Below, piece after piece: positions 1-15,054 of a stretch of DNA of 64,000 nt. Both the position numbers and the translations under genes were made by a program. The stretch covers positions 92,356,535 to 92,420,534 of the forward strand of contig CM058235.1 of assembly GCA_030180135.1 (NCBI GenBank). Direction: 5' to 3'. Numbering within the stretch: position 1 is the first letter of the stretch; each line of letters begins with the position of its first letter. Source of the stretch: Orychophragmus violaceus. Taxonomy: Eukaryota; Streptophyta; Magnoliopsida; Brassicales; Brassicaceae. The notes beneath the pieces were generated by a model. It saw nothing but the letters and a program-made list of their open reading frames with translations. It was not told where the DNA came from and did no database searches.

Positions 1-1990
1 AAACAAAATATATACATAAGTTTTAGAATTTGTAAAATTCTTTAATTTTGAATGAAGATGTGGAGCAATAGATTGAGTTTTTTAAATCATGTATGAACTC
101 TTTCAAATGCATATAGCCTTAACTTTCTTTTTTAACGCTAATATAAATTATGAAAACTATTATAAGAATAATTGGTTAAACTTCTACACCGTCAGATACT
201 AAGTTCGAATCCCTGAATGCGCAAGTTTTACAAGATTAATGTGAAAAAAGCTTATAAGAAAGTTTTCAAAAGTATGTGGAGCCGCTGATCGTAACCGTGG
301 ATGGATTCTCGTAGAACGGAAACAATATTATCTGTAAAATACCCTTAACTTTTATTAGTAATTAAGAGAGAATCTCATCAACACGCGGTTTTATTTTATT
401 TTATTTTATTTTATATATATTTAGATTTATTTTGAATATCAATATTATTTTACGTCTATATTTTTTGATAAGATCTTAATAATTTATACGAGAAAACATG
501 CTCTAACGTGTGAATTCTGTTTTAGTATGTGCAATAAATTATATATTTTATATGTTCAATTTTATTATTGACTTCTTCTTTCGTTTTCGTTTATGAATTT
601 TTTTTCTTCAGCATCCTTTTAATATCTTCTTTAAATCATTATCTATATACTTGTTTCTCATACTATTTTCTTGATCTGCATTTTAAAATATATATAATAA
701 TTTTTTATTTACTATTTTAAATTTATTTTCGTGTAAATATTTTTGCTTCAATTTTCTCTCATAATCTAATTTGTGTAAATTTCTTTGTTTAGATTCTTGT
801 TCTTTTCTATTTGTCATATCTTCTAATCTATTTTTTTTAATAATTAGTTATCTTTCAATTATATATTAAATATATTTTTTCTTACAGTTTTATAATTCTA
901 TATTTCATTTTTATAAATTTTTAACCTTTTATTCCCACTTCATCTCAGAATTTGGTATTTTTACTTATATTAAAATTCAATTATCTTCATTAGTTATATT
1001 AAGTCATACGAAAATATATAATATACATTTAAAATTATATTATATGATATATATATATATATGTTATGAGATTTTAAATTAAATTTAAATTTTATTTATT
1101 TTATATTTTATGTTTAGATTTTAATAATTTTAATAGTTATATTAAAATTAAATATTTTTGAAGTTAAATAATTAATTTTATATACATATTTGTTTAAAAT
1201 TACTGTTGAAATGGAAAAATAAGAGGGAACTGATAAAACTTTTATATATACGAAATAGTTCATTCAATATTTATATTTTATACTTTTTCTCAACACGGCA
1301 ATAATTTGTATATAATATATATTTAATAATAATAATAAATATTTTAAAATATTATAAAATAAAATATATTAAATTTTCAAAATAGAATATACTTGAAATA
1401 TATAAAATATCAAATTAAATATAACAATATAAACATTTTAATATAATAAATATTGTGATTTAATAATCTGGTAAATCTTTTTCTGAATCCATTGAAGTCG
1501 TTAAAGTGTTATTCAAACTAAGTTGATGGAAGGGAATCACTTATCAAGATTTTGGTAAAATTTATTATGTTTTATTTTTAATTTATGAGATAATGTATTC
1601 TTTATTAAATAAATTATAATTTAAAATAATTTCGTTATTTACAGAAGTTTTAAAAATAAACTAAAATAAATGAATCAATTTGTAAATTTTATAAACAAAG
1701 GTTTTAATGATAATATAAAATGAATTATTATTAAAATGAAGTGAAAGTTAAAATAGAATAACACATTTTTGTAAAAAGTTATTCTAGCTTGGAGTTACTT
1801 CAAAATTTTGGAGTGAAAATAGAGAGTGGAGCACTTGGTTAAGAATGTACCAATTTATCTCTTTGTCCGAAAAAAATCCCAAATCTTGTAATTTTTTTTG
1901 TTACAAAGGACAAATGAATCAAAAAGCAATAAGACAAGCCAGCTCCATCTTCTCAATAATCATTTCACTTAGCAATTTCAAACTCACTAA
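1..1990. other. AT-rich intergenic flank, no gene seen
   Basis: No credible coding sequence on either strand. The DNA is dominated by A/T runs with a short TTTTA microsatellite near 387-415 and TA repeats near 1046-1062. Near 168-212 there is a weak tRNA-like pair: an A-box-like stretch (TGGTTAAACTT, one mismatch to the consensus) followed by a perfect B-box (GTTCGAATC, about 203-211), which could be the head of a decayed SINE. The last few hundred bases should contain the MDAR6 promoter, but no convincing TATA position can be fixed. Confidence 0.6.
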
Positions 1991-2151
1991 TCTTGATGCC
2001 CCTTAGCTTTGTTCTAGAGCCAACACTACAGGTTTTTATAAACAAATGTCTCCAGGTTTTCTCTCTCACTCTCGCATCTCCTTCTTCTCGATATCAAGCC
2101 CTAGATCGAATCTATCTCTCTAATCCCTCTGTTGTTGCAGTTCGAAGAGCT

Positions 2152-5349
<3,198 letters not shown>

Positions 5350-5571
5350 AGAGACCGAGAAAGAAAGCTAACATCTTTATTCTCGATGAGAGTAGTCATC
5401 TTTCCACGGGAAAATGATTTATAGAGAGCACTCTTTGTCAATAATCTGCATTCATAAGTTATTATTGCCTCTTGTTTGAGAAACTATCAGTTTCGTTCAC
5501 AACAAAATCTTATTTTAGAAACAGACCATTGCTCTCCGTTCTTAAGGCAAAAGTTCCTTGCACACAGAAAC

Positions 5572-5621
5572 TGTAGAAGAGGAGGCACTGGAGTAACACA
5601 AAATCATATATATCCTTTACA
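5572..5621 (-). repeat. 3' LTR of copia element, rearranged
   Basis: Fifty bases with correct termini on the minus strand (TGTAAAGG at the start, CTACA at the end) and the TSD GAAAC outside. Only about the first 20 bases match the 5' LTR. The middle is a second copy of a pol 3'-end sequence: GGAGGCACTGGAGTAAC occurs here (from 5581) and again at 5636 inside the element. The pattern suggests a template jump during reverse transcription rather than simple decay (inference). Confidence 0.85.
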
Positions 5622-5628
5622 CCCTCTC

Positions 5629-8259
5629 TCAAGATGGAGGCACTGGAGTAACTCCAATCTTGCAACAGGCCGTGTGAAACGGTAGACGGGGTAACGGCTT
5701 CGTCAAAGCGTCTGCCAGTTGATCCTTCGAGGATACATGAGCCACTCTTAGTGAGCCTGTCTGAACTTGACCACGAACAAAATGGTAATCGAGCGCGATG
5801 TGTTTCATCCGGGAATGGAATACGGGATTCGCACTGAGATAAGTCGCTCCAACGTTGTCGCAGTATATGACTGGTGGTGAAGGTAGACGTATGTGAAGCT
5901 CGGTGAGAAGATTACATATCCAACGTACCTCTGCTGCCGCATTTGCTATCGCCCTGTATTCAGCTTCCGTTGAGGATCGAGCGACACCAGTTTGCTTCTT
6001 CGACGACCATGAAATAGCTTGCTTGCCTAGATAGACCACATAAGCATTGGTTGAGACGTAGTCGTCGGTGTCTCCTGCCCAGTCAGCGTCCGAATATGCA
6101 TGGAGTAAAGCATCATTGTCTTTCCGCAGATAGATGCCATAAGTGATCGTCCCTGCCAAGTATCGAAGTACACGCTTTGCCGCTTGCCAATGTTCCGTTG
6201 TTGGTTTGTGCATGAACTGAGAAAGTCTGTTGACTGCGTAGCTGATATCCGGTCTGGTGAAAGAGAGATATTGAAGGCTGCCGATGACCATTCTATATTG
6301 TGACGCGCCTGTTAAAGCTGAGCCCGAATTCAGAGTTAGTTTAGGACTTTGTTGCATCGGGGTTGTTATTGTCTTGACACCGAGCATGTTGGTCTTGGTG
6401 AGAAGATCAAGAATGTATTTGCGCTGCATTATATGGAGACCTTGGCTCGTGCGTGTTACCTCAATGCCTAGGAAATAGTTGATGTCGCCTTGATCCTTCA
6501 ATGAAAACCGAGTGGAGAGGCCAGCAATGGTGCCAGATACTGCTTCGTGGTTGCTGCCAGTTACTATGATATCATCCACGTAGATTAACATGAAGATCAA
6601 GGTAGAACCGTTTGAGAGAACAAAGAGCGACGCATCAGCCAAACTGTTGATCAACCCCATTCGGATTAAAAACGACTTGAGCACAAGATACCAAGCTCGA
6701 GGCGCTTGTTTTAAACCGTAAATAGCCTTCTTTAAGCGGCATACATGATTCGGACGATCTCTATCAACGAAGCCCGGCGGTTGTGACATGTAAACTTCTT
6801 CAGTTAGTCGACCTTGGAGAAAAGCTTGGTTGACATCGAGTTGGCGTATCGGCCAACAATTGCTCTCAGCGTGACCGAGAACTGTCCTGATGGTTACTAA
6901 TTTGATAACTGGGCTAAAAGTCTCCTTGTAATCCAACCCGTACTCTTGGTGATAGCCCTTGGCGACGAGTCTCGCTTTGTATTTGTCAAGATCACCCGAG
7001 GGAAGAAGTTTCGTCTTGAAAACCCAGCAACATCCAATCACATTCTGTGTTGGTGCAGGCGGAACTAGATCCCATGTGTCTTTCTCAATCTGGCCAGTGA
7101 TCTCTTCCGACATTGCATTTCGCCAATTCGGGTCTTTGAGCGCTTGCTGGTACGTAGTCGGTTCCTGCGAGAAAGAATGAAGAACCATAGCAGCTAGACC
7201 ATATTTAGGATTGGGTTTTTGAATGTTGTTTTCTGTCGGGTAGTCATTTTGTGTGTATTTTGGGGTTGTGATCTTGTAGATGGTTTTCGGGTTTTGTTGT
7301 CTAACATGCGCGGGTAAGGGAGCATGAATCACAGGTGGTGATGGTGATTGTATATCAGGTGTTGGGTCAGTGGACCTTTGGGAGGTGAGTTGTGGCGAAG
7401 GGGAAGCTCGACCAGTGGGCCTTTGAGTGGTAGCTGAGGTATCAGGTTGGGGCTCGCCAGTACGCAATTGAGTGGTGGAGGGAGAGAGAGAATCAGTAGG
7501 AGCGAGTTCAGAAGGTAATACATGAGCTGTAGGAGGCGGTAAAGCCTGTGACGTGGGCAAGTCGGCCATCGGAGAGCGTTATGATTGGGGCTGTGAAGTC
7601 GATGCTCCTGGATCAAGACGAGAAGCTGGTGTAAGACTCGGAGGCTGAGTCGATCCAGTCGTTGGTGAAGCTCGGTGAAGGACAGGCAGTGGTTCCTCAC
7701 AAGGTCGGATGATCTCTAATGGTGATGTTCTTGAAGCATGTGGTTGCTCATCCCTTAATTGCGATGTCTGATCCAATGTCGAATGCAGTATGGCCTGGTT
7801 AGCAAACGGAAAGACAGTCTCATTGAACTGAACATGACGAGATGCATACAGCCTTTGTGTGGTAACATCGAGACAAAGATAAGCGCTTTGGGACTGAGAA
7901 TAGCCAACGAAAACACATGCCTTGGAGCGTTCGTCCAGCTTATGTTTTGCATAAGGTCGAAGCCATGGGAAGGCCAAGCATCCGAATATTCTGAGCTTGT
8001 CATAACTTGGTGCACGACCAAATAGCTTTTGAAATGGTGAATGATTGGAGAGGACTGAGGTCGGAATCCTGTTTATAATATAGACTGCTGCTTGGAAAGC
8101 ATACGACCAATACTCCTTGGGCATGGATGCAGTCGTAAGCATAGTGAGGCCAGTCTCAACTATATGGCGATGCTTTTGTTCTGAAATTCCGTTGTGTTCA
8201 GGAGTATGTGGAGGCGTCGTGAGGTGTGAGATCCCTGTCTGTGCCAAAATAGACCGCAA
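5629..8259 (-). pseudogene. Copia pol: integrase C-terminal half, reverse transcriptase, RNase H
   Basis: One minus-strand frame from 8259 to 5629 interrupted by a single stop (TAA, 7576-7578). The N-terminal part carries the integrase core after its second catalytic Asp, including HTPEHNGISEQKHRHIVE with the catalytic Glu region. A Pro/Ser/Thr-rich linker follows, then reverse transcriptase (RLVAKGYHQEYGLDY, the Asp of QLDVNQAFLQG, the YVDDIIV active site) and RNase H ([26 protein letters not shown]). Domain content and length are typical of copia. The stop falls in the non-conserved linker, so decay here is mild. Confidence 0.92.
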
Positions 8260-9166
8260 AGCGATATATTCTCCTCCATTAAAGTACCAATCCGAGTAGC
8301 AAAATGGTTCTCGACTAGGGGTTTAAAAGCTGTAAACACTTCTTTGACTTGGGATTTCTGTTTTAGTGGATATAGCCAAGTATAGCGGGTGAAGTGATCT
8401 ACAAATATGACATAGTATTTGTGGTTTTCGATTGAGGTAATTGGAGAAGACCAAAGATCGGAAAAGAGATATTGTAATGGCTTTTTCGATACAATGGAAG
8501 TGTTTGCAAAGGGAATTTTATGGGTTTTATTGAGATGACAATCAGAACAAAGCATTGAAGTTTGCAAAGAAGATGATAAAACAGGTAAAGAAAAATCAGA
8601 AACAATAGATTTTAGAATAGGAAGGGACGGATGTCCTAGTCGAGAATGCCAAGAAGCCAAAGACGTGCGTGGTGTGGATGATGAGAGGAGGACTGTCGGA
8701 GATGATGAGGCTACTGGCCATTCATAGAGATCATCCTTGGTTCGACCTTGAAGAAGAGGAACCCCCGTTTGAATGTCCTTCACCTGTAAATGTGCAGGAA
8801 AGAATTCAACAGAAACTCCATTAGTGTTGCACAACCGATATACGGAGATCAAGTTCTTTTTAATGTCAGGAACATATAAGACTTTGTGCAATTGTAATTC
8901 ACGAGATAGAGATGGAAGAATTGTAGAACCAGTGTGAGAGATGGACAAAGGAGAACCACACCAATGAGTACTTCCTCGCCACCTTGGTATGGCTGATGAA
9001 GGGACAAGTTGTTGAGGTCTTGAGTGATGTGATGAGTTGTACCGTTGTCTAGAATCCAACTGTCCGGTGAGTAGTTAGAGCCAACTGCCACATTAGCTCG
9101 TGGTTGCCATGGTGTAAATGGTGTTTGTTGGCGTTGAGCGAGGTGTAGCCTTGAAGCTGCAGACAT
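8260..9166 (-). pseudogene. Copia protease, GAG-pre-integrase and integrase N-terminal part
   Basis: Two overlapping frames. Around 9166-8850 lies the protease site with the aspartate in DNGTTHHIT (usual form DSGATHH). Around 8850-8280 lie the pre-integrase region (WHSRLGHPSLPILKSI), a zinc-binding C..C segment (CSDCHLNKTHKIPF) and the first integrase Asp (FSDLWSSPI). Near 8278-8282 about ten bases are missing compared with relatives: the residues that should carry the second catalytic Asp are gone and the frame shifts into the downstream pol frame. Confidence 0.85.
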
Positions 9167-10019
9167 GTACGTGCGTTGTGGCCTTGAGTGCTACAGATTT
9201 GTCACCGCCCAAGGTAAGGACGAGGCTGTCGTTGCTCCTGCTTGTTGTGGTAACGATTGGGTGATTGCCACTGTGAGTTGTTGCGGCCTTGAGGCCTGAA
9301 CTGGTGTTTGTTGCCATTGTTGGACGAGCGTTGTTGGCAACGTTCGCGGTAACAGGAATTGATGGCGACACAGCAAGCGTTATGAGTTTGTTCTCTTGGT
9401 TAAGTAACTTCTCATGAAGTTCAGTGAGTGAGGGAGGCGTGTCACGGCCTTCGATTTGGCCCACCAAAATCTTGTAATCGTCGGGTAATCCAGCAAGTAT
9501 GATTTCGATTTGATCTTCTAGATCAAGCGCTTTTCCCATGATTGCAAGTTGATCCATCCTTGTTGTTAAACCTTGAAAGTATTCATCAATAGACTTCGTA
9601 CCTTTTGTCCAGGTTTTGAGTTGAAGCTTCACTTGCTTGTAGTGAGCACGACTTGGCTTGGCGTACGTGTTCGACAACGTGGACCATATTTCTGCAGAAG
9701 TAGTGCAGCGAGAGACCAAGGGTTGGACCGTGATCGTGATTGAGCCAAGAAGACCACTGAATATCAGTTTGTCTTGTCTCTTCCATAGCGTGTAGTCTGG
9801 ATTTGGTGCAAGCAGACCATTCACGGTGACAGTTGGAGCCGGAGCAGTCGTGGATCCATCGAGGTATCCGACCAGCCCATAGCCATCGAGGAGAGAGTTC
9901 ACTTGGAGACTCCACATGAGGTAATTGGTAGAGTTGAGTTTTGTTACATTGGCTGTGTTGACATTGAAGAGGGTTTGGTTGTTGAAGTGGAGAACCTCAT
10001 TGTTGTTGTTGTTGTTCAT
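9167..10019 (-). pseudogene. Copia gag-like capsid
   Basis: Likely start is the ATG at 10017-10019, followed by a poly-Asn stretch. It contains the plant copia gag signature (LMWSLQVNSLLDGYGL, IWSTLSNTYAKPSRAHYKQ, LTELHEKLLNQENKL). The frame is lost before the zinc knuckle: Cys and His residues of the knuckle are only found by combining frames near 9120-9210. About 320 residues would be expected before the protease, in line with what is seen. Confidence 0.85.
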
Positions 10020-10116
10020 GGCGACAAAGAGAGAGAGGAATGAGGCGCAGCCGTAGTTTTTCAAAGTAGGTTTAGTGTTTGAAAAGAAAATTAGGGTATC
10101 GACGGATCTGATACCA

Positions 10117-10225
10117 TGTAAAAGAGAATTCTTATTAATGAATAAGTTATATTGTACATGTATTTATACTAGTAGAATACTAATGATACTAGGTATTTAC
10201 AATTGACATATATATATCCTTTACA
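10117..10225 (-). repeat. 5' LTR of copia element (109 bp)
   Basis: Starts TGTAAAGGATATATATATG and ends TTCTCTTTTACA on the minus strand, with a TATAAATA-like promoter core near the middle. It is followed directly by a tRNA-iMet-type primer-binding site (TGGTATCAGA). The TSD GAAAC lies at 10226-10230. It is very short for a copia LTR. Confidence 0.9.
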
Positions 10226-10261
10226 GAAACTACCCAAGTTCTAAATTAATCTCTTAAAGGC

Positions 10262-10353
10262 AAGTCACAAGAATTTTTTTTTGAATAAATGTGAATTTTA
10301 TTACCAATAGGAAAAGTTCTTTTCAAAGCTAACTGCTGAAGTCACAAGAATTT
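10262..10353 (-). mobile_element. Minute LINE 3'-tail insertion with 15-bp TSD
   Basis: A direct repeat AAGTCACAAGAATTT at 10262-10276 and 10339-10353 brackets 62 bp that begin with a T run on the plus strand. Read on the minus strand it ends in a poly(A) tail preceded by a TTTATTC-like motif. A long TSD plus a poly(A) end is the hallmark of target-primed reverse transcription, so this is an extremely 5'-truncated LINE or SINE. Confidence 0.7.
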
Positions 10354-10995
10354 ATTCATACTCTTCACTTCTGATGGAACAATATGAACAACAAATTGCA
10401 TTTCAATGCCAGAGGAAAAAGAATTTAGAAACTAGAGTCTGATCCAGGTTTAATCGATCAAATCTAACATGTTTACGCATAAGTTTTTTTTTTTCTTTTT
10501 GCAAGAACAGTGTCTAGTTAATGCAAAGGCAACCAGCATCCTTTTGGGAATTTTTAACAATGTTTTCGTTAGTTAAAATATTTCACGAAGGTCTAGGAGT
10601 CTTAAGGTGTGATAGTGTCTATTAAACTAATACGTTAGAGACAATCTAGTAATGTCCGTCTGCAACTGTTCGAAGCTTCCGAAGGTATATCTGTGACTGT
10701 GACCAATAGACCATACATTTTTTTCTTCTGGTTTACCCATCAATTTATGCTAAGTTTTGCTCGATCGCAAGATCCTTTTGTGGGACTTCTTCATATCACA
10801 AAAAATATACCGCGAGGTTTTAGACATTTTCAATATCCCTTTAGCTACGTATATCTAAGAAATGAACCGCATCTAGTTTTGATAAAAAAAGTTGGCCAAT
10901 CCCCAAAATTTTCCAACATATCCATTGAAGCAGTCCATTTCAAGTTGAATCTTCAATGTATCATATATATAATATAAAAGTTGAAGCTATAGGCA
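10354..10995. other. Intergenic, no gene seen
   Basis: AT-rich sequence without splice-consistent coding potential. A 94-residue open frame at 10693-10977 has no recognisable domain or composition bias and is probably chance. Confidence 0.5.
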
Positions 10996-12254
10996 TCTAA
11001 GAGCGTCCACGTAGGATTTAAAAAACTCAATACGATTGGTCCACTTCATCATTAAAATTTAGATAATTAACAAATTTTATATTACTATAATAAAACTAAC
11101 ATAGAAATGGAAATTGAACGCCATATAAGTACTTATTTTCCCTAAATTAAGAAAAATGGAAATTGAGCGCCATGTAAGTACTAATTTTCTCTAAATTAAT
11201 AAAATTTACAAATTCTAAATTACTATAATAAAACTAACATAGAAATGGAAATATAACGACATGTAAGTACTTATTTAATTGAGAAAATTTACAAATTTTA
11301 AATTACTACACGTAAGATTTAAAAAACTTAATATTATTGGTCCATTTGATCATTCAAAATTGAGATAATTTACAAATTTAAATTTTATAAATAGTAAAAC
11401 TTACATAGAAATAGAAATAAAAATATCCATAAATTGTCATAAAAACATAATGTAATAAGAAACACAATTTTATAAATAGGAAAACTAACATAAAAATGAG
11501 AGTAAGAAACATACATAAATTGTCATAAAAAGAACAAAATGTCAAATAAGTATTATCTAATTTAAAAATGTACTTACTTATATTCAAAAAAGGAAATTAT
11601 AAAATTCAAAAAAATATAATTAAATATTACGTACATGTTTTACATTTTCTTTGATTAACATAATTTTCAACTATTATAAAAAGGAAATTAGTTTCTTTCT
11701 TAGAATTAGAAATTTTCTTTTTTAAAAGTTTAGCAATTGATTATAAATACACAACTCAAATTCCAATAGCTTACATAAATTTCTAAATCAAAAATATTTT
11801 TTGAAAGGCAAAAATAACTTGATAAAAAATTGTCAATTCTTTTTCTAACTAACCACTTGCTTTTTTGTTTTTGAACGAGCTCAGGTTTTAACAAGAAAGT
11901 TTTGGTTAGAGTTCTTCACTTCTAAGAGGCATGAAACATCAAAAGAGGTTTACTTATGGGTTTTGAACTCCTTATCATTGATCAAAAGGTATTTACAAAT
12001 TTATTAATACATCATCTATTTAATATTTAGTTAACATACCTATTTATAAATTTTAACAAAATAATGCAGGGTACTATTATCCACACATTCATATTTGCTA
12101 ACCGGATATGCTAGTAGAAATATTATTTTATAATATAAATATTAAAATTGAAAAAAATAATAAAATACAAACTTTATTAATATTGAATTTAAACTAATTT
12201 AGAAAAATATAATAAGTAAAATTATTAATATGTATCCGCGCTACGGAAAACCTA

Positions 12255-12255
<1 letters not shown>
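10996..12255 (+). mobile_element. Non-autonomous Helitron
   Basis: Starts with TC (10996, TCTAAGAGCGTCC) directly after an A and ends CTAG (12252-12255) directly before a T, as Helitrons do. Just inside the 3' end is a small hairpin, TCCG..CGGA around 12235-12246. No TSD or terminal inverted repeats. The interior has at least three imperfect direct copies of an approximately 110-bp unit (near 11000, 11150 and 11290) and no RepHel-like coding. It inserted beside a (TA)n tract that follows at 12256. Confidence 0.72.
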
Positions 12256-12295
<40 letters not shown>

Positions 12296-13195
12296 ACAGA
12301 GACATGATATAACCTGTAACCATCTAGCTGGACATTTTGACGACACCTTCATTCCGTACGTTCTTTACAATACCATCCTAGTTTATTGGAAGACACATAA
12401 TCGATTCAAAAGTCATCGATTTGGTAGTGGGAATTCGGATATCTAAGGGAGGAGCGCTATGGCAACGACCATATGTTTAATAGTTATCAAAACGTACTAT
12501 TTAACAACCGTTCGTGATTATAAATAACTTTTAGATAGATCAACCAGAGTTTTCAGTTGGTAAATGCTACTTAGTAGTTTTCCGTCAACTTAAATTCGAT
12601 TCTCGTTGGAAAAAATCTTCATGAATTTAATATGGGTTGGGCACCGTCATAAAAAACATACGAGCCTACGAATCTCAAACCTCTTAATCATTATTTTCTT
12701 AATAAAAATTTATTGTATGACCAGTGGTAGGATTGATCTAAATATAATCTCATTATCTAAAATTTTCTTTCATTTTACGGGAAAACAGATTTAAAAGGAT
12801 TCTATTTTCTTCGAATTTTTATTGAATAATTTTTCTTCAAAATTTGTTCCAAAGAAAATACATGACTGTTTTCAGAAAGGCTTTTAGGAGTTTTTCTTGT
12901 TCCTTTTCAGCTGTTTACTAGAGGAGGATTAAAAATTGCAAATAAAATGTGCTTGTAAAAATATATATAGTATGATGACATAAATAAATATATATCATAT
13001 AATAAACAAAAAATATGGGATATTGGTATGTGGCACAAATTGATGAAATGAACAAAATACATTTGGAATAACAAAATTAAAAAGTTTGAAAAGGGTAATA
13101 CTACGTTGACAAAAAAAAAAAGAAAAGAAAAAGAAAAGGGTAATACTACTAAATATCTTTTGGTCAACTATATATAGAAACGATTAATAATCGAC
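12256..13195. other. Intergenic with (TA)n microsatellite
   Basis: A perfect TA repeat runs from 12256 to about 12291. The rest is AT-rich without identifiable genes; short open frames at 12606 and 12907 lack recognisable features. Confidence 0.5.
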
Positions 13196-13200
13196 CGTAC

Positions 13201-13718
13201 TGTCACAGACTAATTCTTCAGAATTAGTACGTACGGCCTTAACATCTTTTCACCCTTCGTGATTGCTAAGTCAGCCTCATTTAAAACTCGAACTTTAGAA
13301 CTTTAGAAATATAAAGAGAAAACTTAGAGAGATGTTTATATTGAGAATTGTTGGATGCTTACAAATGAAAACTTCACCCCTATTTATACAAATTCTCAAC
13401 CCAAATGAACGGTTGAGATTAAAACGATCTAACGGTGGAGATTAGATCTAACCTATTCAATTACCACTATCTCCACTATCACACTCCACTATCATCATTA
13501 CACTCCACCACTATCATTACACTTTTCCACCATTACACTCCACTATTTCAACATAATCATTACACTCACATCACAATCCACTATCTCATCTACTTTTAGA
13601 TAATTACATTTACATAAGTAAAAGTACTTAGTAAATACTTGGTGGATTTACTCTCCCGGTTAGGTCCATTCCGTAGATTCATTTGTTAAACGTATTGGGC
13701 TGAAAATGGGCCGTGACA
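13201..13718 (-). repeat. 3' LTR of the gypsy element (518 bp)
   Basis: Plus-strand ends TGTCACAGAC and GGCCGTGACA. Contains pyrimidine-rich ACTCCACTATCA-type tandem repeats near 13460-13560. Matches 18332-19035 after removal of the inserted retroposon, with many scattered differences, pointing to an old insertion. Confidence 0.9.
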
Positions 13719-13728
13719 TTCTCCCCAT

Positions 13729-14911
13729 TTATTTCGGTGACGACCTCGTCGCCGTGTACTTTGCTAGCTTGTCCCGGAACTGCCACATGTCGCCCTCTGG
13801 CTCCCATGTTGCTTCAGACTCATGTAGACCCTTCCATTTGATCAGAAAGTGGGTCTGGCGCGGAACACCTCGTTTTCTCACTTCCTTCTTCGCGAGCACT
13901 TCACATATCTCCTTATCATAATACTTAGTCACAACAGGTGGTGCTCGAGATGAAACTCATCCTCTTCGTCCCGGTGGTAAGGCTTCAGCATACTGACTTG
14001 GAATACTGGGTGGATCTTCAGAGTAGCCGGTAACTCCAACCGGTAGGATACCTTTCCGACCTTTGCAGTTACTTCAAAAGGACCATCATACTTCCGAACT
14101 AAGCCTTTGTGCAAGCTCCGAAACGCCTTAAATTGCTGAGGAAGAAGCTTCACCAAGACTATGTCCCCCACTGAATATTCAGATGGTCGTCTTTTCTCGT
14201 CCGCCCACTTCTTCATCCGTCTTCGGGATTTTTCTAGACATACCCGAGCAAAGTCGGCATGCTCCTCCCATTTTTTGGCCATTAGAAATGCCCCTGGACT
14301 TTTTCTTTCAGTTATTGATGCAACCAATGTGTGTGGTGTCAGGGGTTGTTGTCCTGTCGCAAGCTCGAATGGACTCCGTCCTATGGACTCACTTCGTTGC
14401 AAATTGTAGGAAAATTGGGCGATGTCCAGCAACTTAGCCCAGTCTTTTGATTTGCACTCACGAAGTGTCGGAGATAACACTCTAACAATGCATTCACCCT
14501 TTCCGTCTGCCCATCAGTTTGAGGGTGAAAGCTTGTTGAGAAACTTAGGTCCGTACCAAGCATCTTGAATAACTCCTTCCACAAGTGTCCAGTAAAGCGG
14601 GGGTCCCGATCACTCACAATATTCCTCGGCAATCCCCAATGCTTCACCACGTTCTTGAAAAATGCCCTTGCCGCTTCTTCGGCTGTGACATCCCGATCGC
14701 ACGCTATGAACGTTCCATACTTGGAGAACCGGTCCACAATCACCCTGACTGAGTCAAACCCTTCTGACTTAGGTAAGGCGCATATGAAATCCAGGGAAAT
14801 TGACTCCCATGGTCGTTCCGAAATCGGCAAAGTTTCCAGCAAACCCACCGACTGCTTATTCTCCGTCTTGTCTTGTTGGCAAACTAGAAAAGTTTTCACG
14901 TACAACTCCAC
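13729..14911 (-). pseudogene. Gypsy integrase with chromodomain
   Basis: Integrase core residues are visible: Asp in SLDFICALP, Asp in SDRDPRFTG and Glu in GQTERVN, spaced as a DDE core. The GPY/F module (KYDGPFEV) and a C-terminal chromodomain (THFLIKWKGLHESEATWEP) follow. The chromodomain binds modified histone H3 in chromoviruses and directs insertion (family knowledge). The region is split over three frames with overlaps near 14381-14480 and 13929. Confidence 0.9.
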
Positions 14912-15054
14912 ATAGTCTCACATCTGTGGCCAAAAGTAGGCCGCTCAACCAAGGTCAACGTTCGTTTCTGCCCCGGGTGTCCAGCCCACTGAGTATCGTG
15001 ACACTCCCGAACTATGTCACGGCGAAGACTTTCCCACTTCGCTACATAAAGTCT

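Larger units (their letters stand above)
5567..10230 (-). mobile_element. Full-length Ty1/copia retrotransposon, inactive
   Basis: Bounded by the 5-bp TSD GAAAC at 5567-5571 and 10226-10230. On the minus strand the order is 5' LTR (10117-10225), primer-binding site TGGTATCAGA (10107-10116), gag, protease, integrase, reverse transcriptase/RNase H, a purine tract ending at 5622 and the 3' LTR (5572-5621). Order and motifs are those of copia. The 3' LTR is a scrambled 50 bp against 109 bp for the 5' LTR. Coding is broken by frame changes in gag/protease, a deletion across an integrase catalytic residue and one in-frame stop, so it should be non-autonomous. It sits directly downstream of MDAR6 in opposite orientation. 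Confidence 0.93.

Noticed and set aside
10693..10977. 94-residue plus-strand frame
   Set aside because: No recognisable domain, AT-rich flanks, no transcription signal; probably chance.
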